Shown here one piece after another: positions 5,743-10,825 of a stretch of DNA of 10,825 bases. The stretch lies in the NCBI GenBank assembly GCA_026392135.1, contig JAPLCR010000706.1:1-10825 (forward strand), given 5' to 3'. This stretch comes from Armatimonadota bacterium. Its GTDB lineage: Bacteria; Armatimonadota; Chthonomonadetes; Chthonomonadales; Chthonomonadaceae. Both the position numbers and the translations under genes were made by a program. Position 1 is the first letter of the stretch, and each line of letters starts with the position of its first letter. The notes beneath the pieces are model-generated. The model made no database searches. It was given only the letters and a program-made list of their open reading frames with translations, and had not been told where the DNA came from.

Positions 5743-6147
5743 CTAGTCCTCCTCTTGAAGTGTCTTGGGGGGAGCGGTATTAGAGAGTAGGGAGACTTGG
5801 AGACGGAGGTAGTTGCGCGACACCTCGCGAAAATCGAGATAGGCAACCACAAGCAATGCGATGATGAGAGCGAAGCAGACTCCCCAGTAGGCATAAAAAA
5901 AGAGAAGTTGGGCTTTCGCAAGCTTACGCAGGCTCTCTGCCTTCACAGGAGACAGTGCTGTACTACTACTTGTAGCCTGAACGGTACTATTGTGAAGCGG
6001 GGCGCGGTTCTCGCGGAGTTTGGGCATAAGTACCCGTCCGCCATAGACGCACATACCGAGTATCATCACTAGCAAAACGATACCGATGACTCGGAGGCGG
6101 CGCGACTGCGCCGAAATAAGATTTTGATAGGGTGTTCCTGCCGACAC
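5743..6147 (-). CDS. Small two-helix membrane protein of unknown function
   Basis: I do not recognise this 134-residue protein. It has two hydrophobic segments, about 19-39 and 80-103. Basic residues before the first (QSRRLR) and after the second (LDFREVSRNYLRLQ) suggest both ends are cytoplasmic, with a Ser/Thr-rich loop of about 40 residues outside. The start used is GTG at 6147, eight bases after the rpe stop, with GAGAGG eleven bases upstream. The stop is five bases before ribD. Its place between rpe and ribD, in an operon that also encodes a transmembrane kinase and another two-helix protein, hints at an envelope role, but nothing in its sequence ties it to riboflavin synthesis. Confidence 0.7.
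   Translation of the reverse strand: MSAGTPYQNLISAQSRRLRVIGIVLLVMILGMCVYGGRVLMPKLRENRAPLHNSTVQATSSSTALSPVKAESLRKLAKAQLLFFYAYWGVCFALIIALLVVAYLDFREVSRNYLRLQVSLLSNTAPPKTLQEED
5748..5753 (-). promoter_or_regulatory. Ribosome binding site AGGAGG of ribD, inside the preceding gene
   Basis: AGGAGG on the minus strand overlaps the last codons of the upstream small membrane protein and sits ten bases before the ribD ATG. This implies cotranscription and possible translational coupling. Confidence 0.55.
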
Positions 6148-6155
6148 GAGGGTAT

Positions 6156-6836
6156 CTACCTCTCTGCGGAGTACGATTCCCGTAGTATCCGAATGCCCTC
6201 CGCGACTCCATTCGGATAGCCATATACTGAGGTTCCCGCTACCAACGCTGTAGCACCTGCCGAAACAACGTGGGGAGCGGTAGTGCTGTCAATCCCACCG
6301 TCTACTTCAATATGGATAGGATGGTTTGCCTTCTCAATGAGCGCACGAACCCGCTCGATCTTAGGAATCATAAGAGGGAGAAATGACTGCCCCCCGAAGC
6401 CGGGATTCACCGTCATTATTAAGACGAGGTCAACCTTATCTAATACATATTCCAAAAATTCGGACGATGTTCCGGGATTAAGAGCTACTCCTGCTTTCAT
6501 GCCGTGTGCGCGTATCACGCTCAGCGTCCTATCGAGGTGCGGTGAGGCTTCTACGTGGACAGTTAAGCCGTCTGCCCCTGCCTCTGCGAACGCCTGAATA
6601 TATTTTGCCGGTTGCACAATCATCAAGTGAACGTCAAAGAAAAGCTTGGAGAGCGGGCGTAACGTGCGTACCACAGGCATACCGAAAGTGATATTCGGCA
6701 CAAACGAGCCATCCATCACATCGAAATGGAGATACTCCGCGCCTCCCGCCTCTGCCTCCCGCGCCGACTGCGCGAGGTTGCCAAAGTCCGCACTCAATAG
6801 GGAGGGCGCAACCACAACTCTATCGCTACAGGTCAT
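6156..6836 (-). CDS. rpe: Ribulose-phosphate 3-epimerase
   Basis: This pentose phosphate pathway enzyme interconverts ribulose 5-phosphate and xylulose 5-phosphate in the cytosol. The 226-residue TIM barrel is full length with all signature blocks: APSLLSADF at 10-18, HFDVMDGSFVPNITFG at 37-52, DVHLMI at 68-73, MTVNPGFGGQ at 141-150, IEVDGGI at 176-182 and GTSVYG at 201-206. The metal ligands His37, Asp39, His70 and Asp179 are all present, with Asp39 and Asp179 the acid-base pair. The ATG is five bases after the kinase stop; the upstream ribosome binding site is weak, so translational coupling is likely. The kinase-rpe neighbourhood recalls the prkC-rsgA-rpe order in Firmicutes, here without rsgA. 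Confidence 0.96.
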   Translation of the reverse strand: MTCSDRVVVAPSLLSADFGNLAQSAREAEAGGAEYLHFDVMDGSFVPNITFGMPVVRTLRPLSKLFFDVHLMIVQPAKYIQAFAEAGADGLTVHVEASPHLDRTLSVIRAHGMKAGVALNPGTSSEFLEYVLDKVDLVLIMTVNPGFGGQSFLPLMIPKIERVRALIEKANHPIHIEVDGGIDSTTAPHVVSAGATALVAGTSVYGYPNGVAEGIRILRESYSAER

Positions 6837-6841
6837 CTAGG

Positions 6842-8692
6842 TTACTCTATCTTTCCGGTCTGCTTTTGAGGGTCAATTGTCAACTCTTTTGCTACCTTAT
6901 CGTTATAGAAGATACGGAGTTTTATCTTTTTACCCACATAACTAAAAGACAGTTGCACGGGTTCGTTCTCCTCATGCTCCTCTTCAATCGCCGTGTGAAG
7001 CCCTAGGTAGTCCTCATACTCAATACGCACGTGCCGCCTGCCCAGTCCATCCTTGCCTATCCGAATCACGCGATTGAATTCGTGTACTTCGCTACTTCCA
7101 TCCGCTCCGTTGATTGTGTTTCCGTCTCTGTTACCGTCTCTATCACCGTTGGTAGTGTCACTGGGCGGAGGTACAGGAGCTACCTCTTTGGGCCCCGAGC
7201 TGATAACCACATCTATTGGAGCATCGTGTAGGACTCGGTGTCTGTCGGCTTGACGGATAATTTTGCCATCGGCAACCTTCTCGTCGTGTTCCATTGTGAT
7301 ACTGCCGAGTACCAGCCCCACCTCTTTAAGTTTTTTCTCTGCAACCTCTCGTGTCATGCCTTTCAGCTTCGGCACATCTACGTAGGTAGAGCCTCGGCTA
7401 TACCAGACATTGATGAGTTGCTTAGGGCGCATTTCAGAGCCGCTATCCGTGTCCACCTTAAACACCTTATTGCGGGTCTGCGTATCAGAGTACTCGGCGT
7501 GTTCTTGTAGGCGCACGTCCAGCTTCTTGGCGATATCACGCACCTCTTCAATAGTCTTACCCACCATGCTCGGAACGGTTATCGGCTTTGGAACTGTCCA
7601 GAAAGCTATAGCAATTCCGCCAATCACAATCAGCAAAATAAGGACAACGCTCCCAGCAATGGCTATCCCTACACGCAGATAGATAGAGATTCGTTCTGGC
7701 TTCGCTCTACTCTTCTCAGGCATAGTGGTTACCTCACTGCTTGCCGCGATAGCAGAGACAGCCTCTTGTTCGACGACGGTGGGGGCGGCAACCTCCTCCG
7801 TCGGTGGGCGTGTGGGAACAGTATTCGCTTTCGAGGGTTCAATAGGCGACCATGAGAGTGACTTCCCAAACCTAAGCGCATCTCGAATGGCTTGCAGATC
7901 GTTTAACAGCTCACCTGCACTCTGATACCTATCAGCGGGCTTCTTTTGCAGGCACTTGAGTATCACGCCCTCGACTGCTTTGGGCACACCGGGATTGATA
8001 ACGCGCACGGACGGGATAGAGGCAAAAGCGTGTTGGTCGGCTATCGCCTCTAAAGACTCTCCTGAATAGGGGGGGCTGCCGGTCAACATCTCATACATAA
8101 GACAACCTAGCCCATAGATGTCGCCCGATGCAGTGCCTTTTTGAGCCATAGAGAGTTCGGGAGCATGGTAAGGCGCACTGCTTGGCAAGACAGAGGCTTG
8201 CACTTTGGGAGAGGTGGCGATTGCGGTCTGCGTCCCAAAGTCGGTGACTTTGACAATCCCTTCGGGGCTGATGATGATGTTCTGGGGGCGCAAATCGCCG
8301 TGTGTGATGCCCATAGCGTGTACATAGTTCAGACTCTCCGTAATGGAGATAGCGAAATCTACAGCGGCAGAGAGACCAAACGGGGCGATACGGCGTATCC
8401 GCTCTTTGAGGTTTATTCCACGCACATATTCCACAATAACATAGCCCGTGTTTTCGTAGGGCTTGAGTTCCATTATCGCGGCGATATTGGGATGAGAGAG
8501 GGATGCCGCGGCTTTTACGCCCTGCATTAACTCTCTTGCAAAGCCGTTTTCTTGAGCAAAATCTGGGTTGATTAACTTGAGAGCCACCATACGATTCACA
8601 GACTTGTCTCGCGCCCGAAAGACGGTAAAAAGGTCACTCTCGCCCACCTTCTCTAGTACTTCGTATCGCTGGTCAACGGTCTGATTTATCAC
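6842..8692 (-). CDS. Transmembrane Ser/Thr protein kinase with two PASTA domains (PknB/PrkC type)
   Basis: The cytoplasmic N-terminal kinase domain (about 10-275, counted from GTG at 8692) has the VAIK-type Lys39 (MVALKL), catalytic loop HGDLRPQN at 131-138, DFG at 151-153 and APE at 177-179. A Pro/Ala/Thr-rich juxtamembrane stretch leads to one membrane helix (about 342-365). Two extracellular PASTA domains follow (about 370-435 and 437-502), which in PknB-type kinases bind peptidoglycan fragments or lipid II, and then a tail of about 110 residues with a DRDGNRDGN stretch and a probable beta-rich end. The glycine loop reads GESDLF instead of GxGxxG, and the usual Lys after HRDL is Arg; activity may therefore be unusual. 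I prefer GTG at 8692 because AGAGGGG lies eight bases upstream and the frame starts just after the previous stop. An ATG at 8731 would add 13 residues but overlap that gene and has poor spacing to a binding site. Confidence 0.93.
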   Translation of the reverse strand: MINQTVDQRYEVLEKVGESDLFTVFRARDKSVNRMVALKLINPDFAQENGFARELMQGVKAAASLSHPNIAAIMELKPYENTGYVIVEYVRGINLKERIRRIAPFGLSAAVDFAISITESLNYVHAMGITHGDLRPQNIIISPEGIVKVTDFGTQTAIATSPKVQASVLPSSAPYHAPELSMAQKGTASGDIYGLGCLMYEMLTGSPPYSGESLEAIADQHAFASIPSVRVINPGVPKAVEGVILKCLQKKPADRYQSAGELLNDLQAIRDALRFGKSLSWSPIEPSKANTVPTRPPTEEVAAPTVVEQEAVSAIAASSEVTTMPEKSRAKPERISIYLRVGIAIAGSVVLILLIVIGGIAIAFWTVPKPITVPSMVGKTIEEVRDIAKKLDVRLQEHAEYSDTQTRNKVFKVDTDSGSEMRPKQLINVWYSRGSTYVDVPKLKGMTREVAEKKLKEVGLVLGSITMEHDEKVADGKIIRQADRHRVLHDAPIDVVISSGPKEVAPVPPPSDTTNGDRDGNRDGNTINGADGSSEVHEFNRVIRIGKDGLGRRHVRIEYEDYLGLHTAIEEEHEENEPVQLSFSYVGKKIKLRIFYNDKVAKELTIDPQKQTGKIE

Positions 8693-8693
8693 A

Positions 8694-8987
8694 TTAATTA
8701 CCCCTCTGTGCTGGTCTATCGTGAGGCTCATCCCCTATGGGGGGCAGTGGGGACAGTCTCTTGTCCTGCCGCACTATCCGTAGCGCGGCGTGAAGGAGAG
8801 TGAGTGTTAGAAGAAGCAGATAGATTTTAGAGAAGTAAATCTCATTCCATTCAATAATCTGCTCTCGACGTGCCAAACCCAACCAGTTGACTAGGGTTAA
8901 CCCTATCCAGTGACTGGTAAAGAGGAGAATCCAGAACAGAGCCAGTACCTGCTCTCTAAGTTCTTGTGATGAGGGTGTATGGTTCAT
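8694..8987 (-). CDS. Small two-helix membrane protein between aroB and the PASTA kinase
   Basis: I do not recognise this 97-residue protein. It has two hydrophobic helices, about 14-37 and 53-72, joined by a short charged loop (ARREQIIEWNE), and a basic, Pro-rich tail beginning RIVRQDKRLSPLPP. I used ATG at 8987, four bases after the aroB stop; a TTG at 8999 in the same frame would add four residues and overlap aroB. Neither has a strong Shine-Dalgarno, so coupling to aroB translation is likely. Its stop is one base before the preferred kinase start. That position, with a membrane topology, suggests it works with the kinase, but this is inference from context alone. Confidence 0.65.
   Translation of the reverse strand: MNHTPSSQELREQVLALFWILLFTSHWIGLTLVNWLGLARREQIIEWNEIYFSKIYLLLLTLTLLHAALRIVRQDKRLSPLPPIGDEPHDRPAQRGN
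8701..8707 (-). promoter_or_regulatory. Ribosome binding site supporting the GTG start of the PASTA kinase
   Basis: AGAGGGG on the minus strand, eight bases before GTG at 8692, lying within the last codons of the upstream gene. It favours the GTG over the ATG at 8731. Confidence 0.45.
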
Positions 8988-8991
8988 AACT

Positions 8992-10089
8992 CTAAGCAAA
9001 CGTCTGAAGAGCCATCTCTATCGCGCTAGTCGGCACATCACTACGCACGTTTACTTCACCAATTCGCAAAGGCAACACAAAGTGCAGTAGCCCGCCCAGC
9101 GTCTTTTTATCGCGTTGCCCTGCCTCTAGAACCTGCTCTACCGAAACATCAGAGGGAAAGGCGACGGGAAGTTTGGCGCGTTGCAGGGTCTGTATAAGAG
9201 CTTGAGTGGTCTCTGGCGGGGTCTGCCCGATGCACTCCCCTATCCGTGACTCCACTACCATGCCAATCGCTATCGCTTCCCCATGCTTATATCTTCGGTA
9301 GTTTGTGATGGCTTCAAGAGCGTGACCTATGGTGTGCCCAAAGTTCAGAATGGCACGTAGTCCTTGCTCCGTTTCGTCTTGACGCACGACCTCCGCCTTG
9401 ATTTCGCAGGAACGGGCAATGATCTCCGAGAGAGCATCCATATCTCGTTTTAAGATACGAGGTAGTAGTGCGTCTACCTTTACAAAAAAAGGGTTATCGT
9501 AGATTATACCATACTTGATGACCTCTGCAAGACCAGCGCGTAGTTCGCGTATAGGTAGTGTCTGAAGGGTCTTGGGGTCGATTAATACACTTGAAGGCTG
9601 ATGAAAGGATCCAATAAGGTTTTTACCTTGTGGTAGGTCTACCCCTGTCTTACCTCCAACACTCGAATCTACGTGCGCGAGTAGTGTTGTTGGTATCTGG
9701 ACAAAGCGTATCCCACGTAAATAGCTTGCCGCTGCAAACCCTCCAGCATCGCCTAACACTCCACCTCCAATGACCACAACAAGACCTTTGCGGTCAAGTT
9801 TTGCCTCTATAAATGCGTCATACATTCGCGCCACGGTCGCCAGTGTTTTACGGTGTTCTCCAGATGGAACGACATGAACAAATGGGTCTAGCCCTCTCTC
9901 TTTTAAGCCCTCTATAAGTGGCAAAACATAGGGATTCATGAGGATGGGATGAGTAACAATGCAGATTCGGCTCTTTTTGGAGAGGCTTTCTAGCACATCT
10001 AATACACGTGTTGAGGTGAGAAGACCGGGAGCAATTTCAATCGTATAACTTCTATCGGGAATAGCGACTTCAATCTGATAGGCTGACAA
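8992..10089 (-). CDS. aroB: 3-dehydroquinate synthase
   Basis: AroB converts DAHP to 3-dehydroquinate, the second step of the shikimate pathway, using NAD and a divalent metal. The 365-residue protein is a typical full length. The NAD-binding and active-site block is complete: VVIGGGVLGDAGGFAA at 105-120, QIPTTLLAHVDSSVGGKTGVD around 131-151, and GKN at 155-157. The zinc ligands are Glu189 (GLAEVIKYG), His252 (NFGHTIGHA) and His269 (KHGEAIAIGM). The start is TTG at 10089, with AGGAGG eight bases upstream (10103-10098) inside the end of aroK; the two genes are three bases apart. Pairing with aroK is a very common arrangement. Confidence 0.97.
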   Translation of the reverse strand: MSAYQIEVAIPDRSYTIEIAPGLLTSTRVLDVLESLSKKSRICIVTHPILMNPYVLPLIEGLKERGLDPFVHVVPSGEHRKTLATVARMYDAFIEAKLDRKGLVVVIGGGVLGDAGGFAAASYLRGIRFVQIPTTLLAHVDSSVGGKTGVDLPQGKNLIGSFHQPSSVLIDPKTLQTLPIRELRAGLAEVIKYGIIYDNPFFVKVDALLPRILKRDMDALSEIIARSCEIKAEVVRQDETEQGLRAILNFGHTIGHALEAITNYRRYKHGEAIAIGMVVESRIGECIGQTPPETTQALIQTLQRAKLPVAFPSDVSVEQVLEAGQRDKKTLGGLLHFVLPLRIGEVNVRSDVPTSAIEMALQTFA

Positions 10090-10092
10090 AAT

Positions 10093-10638
10093 TCAAACCT
10101 CCTCATGGTGGGCTTGACGCGCTGTTATCTGCTCATACCATGCTAAAATCTCTTGAACCACCTCGTCGACGGGGCGGTCTGTAGTGTCTACAAGGGCATC
10201 GGCAGAGAGTTCGTAAAAAGGGGAGCGTTTCGCACCGAGTTCAACCACGTGGGAGTATGGGTCGGAAACATTGGCGAGCATAGGGCGGTTACGGCGATCT
10301 CCCACACGCCGCATAATGGCGAAGGTCTTTGCGGTAAGCAGAACGACGCAACTAGAGGCACGTATCACTCTGGCGTTGTCTGGGTTCAACATTGCACCGC
10401 CGCCTGTCGAAATGACCTTATCTCCCTGACTAGCCACCTCTGCGACAATACGGCGCTCCCAATCACGGAACGCCGCCTCCCCATCCTCCGCAAATATCTG
10501 TGGAATGGGCTTTCCTGCGCGTTCCACTAGAAGCGCATCCGTATCTAGAAAAGGTCTGTCCAGAATTCGGGCGCACTGCCGCCCTGCCGTAGACTTGCCA
10601 GTTCCCATAAACCCAATTAGTACGAGGTTCTTTGCCAT
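10093..10638 (-). CDS. aroK: Shikimate kinase
   Basis: AroK phosphorylates shikimate with ATP at the 3-hydroxyl, step five of the shikimate pathway. The 181 residues are typical. The Walker A loop is GFMGTGKST at 9-17; the shikimate-binding DTD is at 32-34, FR with Arg58 follows, and GGGA lies near 78-81. The lid has RRNRPML around 114-120. It is the first gene of the seven-gene minus-strand operon. The ATG at 10638 has only a weak GAAG binding site five bases upstream. Between it and the neighbouring transposase are about 100 bp holding a hairpin and no clear sigma70 promoter, so how the operon is transcribed is open. Confidence 0.96.
   Translation of the reverse strand: MAKNLVLIGFMGTGKSTAGRQCARILDRPFLDTDALLVERAGKPIPQIFAEDGEAAFRDWERRIVAEVASQGDKVISTGGGAMLNPDNARVIRASSCVVLLTAKTFAIMRRVGDRRNRPMLANVSDPYSHVVELGAKRSPFYELSADALVDTTDRPVDEVVQEILAWYEQITARQAHHEEV
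10098..10103 (-). promoter_or_regulatory. Ribosome binding site deciding the TTG start of aroB
   Basis: AGGAGG on the minus strand lies eight bases before TTG at 10089 and overlaps the last codons of aroK, so aroB translation is probably coupled to aroK. Confidence 0.6.
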
Positions 10639-10654
10639 AATTGCTTCAAAATGG

Positions 10655-10675
10655 GACGGAGGTTGCCTCTCCGTC
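10655..10675. other. Stem-loop 16 bp upstream of aroK
   Basis: GACGGAG (10655-10661) and CTCCGTC (10669-10675) form a perfect 7-bp stem with a 7-base loop. On the minus strand it is followed by CCATTTTG and the aroK start, so in the operon mRNA it would be a leader hairpin or weak attenuator. It could alternatively be the end of a terminator-like structure facing the insertion sequence. Confidence 0.4.
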
Positions 10676-10684
10676 TGTAAAAAC

Positions 10685-10825
10685 GGGGTCTATGGGGAAG
10701 TTAGTGGGTTCCCCATGAAATATGCCATACTTTGGGATGATGCAAGATACGGAACTATACCGCCAAATTCTAGGTCTTGAGGCTCCCTGGCGTGTGGAGC
10801 GTGTAGAACTTGACCTCGCCAACGA
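10685..10825 (+). mobile_element. Left end of an ISL3-family insertion sequence (partial)
   Basis: The transposase start at 10737 is preceded by about 50 bp that look like an element end: GGGGTCTATGGGGAAGTTAG from 10685, and an internal hairpin with ATGGGGAA (10692-10699) pairing perfectly with TTCCCCAT (10709-10716). The exact boundary and any target duplication cannot be fixed because the other end is outside the window. The element family is inferred from the transposase alone. Confidence 0.5.
10737..10825 (+). CDS. ISL3-family transposase, N-terminal part (runs off the window)
   Basis: The only plus-strand gene. The frame opens ATG ATG at 10737/10740 and reads DTELYRQILGLEAPWRVERV, then ELDLAN. 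A short Leu/Tyr start followed by LLGLE-x-PW-x-V-x-x-VELD is the typical beginning of ISL3/IS204/IS1001/IS1165-type transposases, ahead of their zinc-finger region. Only 29 codons are visible, so integrity and active-site DDE residues cannot be judged. A Shine-Dalgarno is weak or absent (only GGG just before the ATG). Either ATG could be used. Confidence 0.7.
   Translation, partial: MMQDTELYRQILGLEAPWRVERVELDLAN

Noticed and set aside
8693..8731. ATG at 8731 as the kinase start
   Set aside because: It would overlap the upstream gene by 38 bases and the only purine run (AGGGG) abuts the ATG; GTG at 8692 has a properly spaced AGAGGGG.

Overview
The window is a bacterial chromosomal segment, about half G+C, in which nearly every gene lies on the minus strand. 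No ribosomal RNA or other strong taxonomic marker is present. The protein styles (a TTG-started GyrA, a PASTA-type Ser/Thr kinase next to rpe and shikimate genes, an ISL3-type transposase) fit a deep-branching or Gram-positive-like lineage such as Armatimonadota or Chloroflexota, but this is only a guess.

Right to left (direction of transcription): the right edge (about 10685-10825) holds the left end and first 29 codons of an ISL3-like transposase on the plus strand, pointing away from everything else. A tight seven-gene cluster follows on the minus strand, aroK - aroB - small two-helix membrane protein - PASTA Ser/Thr kinase - rpe - second small two-helix membrane protein - ribD (10638 down to 4613). 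Gaps are 1 to 8 bp and several ribosome binding sites lie inside the preceding gene, so this is almost certainly one operon. It joins the shikimate pathway, the pentose phosphate pathway and riboflavin synthesis with an envelope-sensing kinase. The metabolic link is plausible: pentose phosphate carbon feeds both DAHP synthesis (erythrose 4-phosphate) and riboflavin (ribulose 5-phosphate).

Next come two apparently monocistronic genes: an AraC-type regulator with a GyrI-like effector domain (3526-4425), which seems to have a leaderless promoter and a good intrinsic terminator, and a small stand-alone PAS-domain protein (2786-3358), which also has an intrinsic terminator.

The left quarter is gyrA (2596-117), and it is broken. 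Everything on both sides aligns with GyrA, but the conserved TELPYQVNKA-type block is missing, as if about 46 nt were deleted, and the frame changes there. The N-terminal frame ends in A AAA AAG TAG, a canonical -1 slippery heptamer directly before the stop, and a -1 shift there re-enters exactly the C-terminal frame. The gyrA quinolone region also carries Met at both positions usually held by Ser/Ala and Asp. After gyrA a further minus-strand gene starts at 79 and runs off the left edge.

The best candidates for a second look are the gyrA lesion with its coincident slippery site, the double Met in GyrA, the metal-site change in RibD, and the mixed metabolism/kinase operon. No CRISPR array, tRNA, rRNA or phage module was seen. 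No gene-free stretch exceeds 300 bases.
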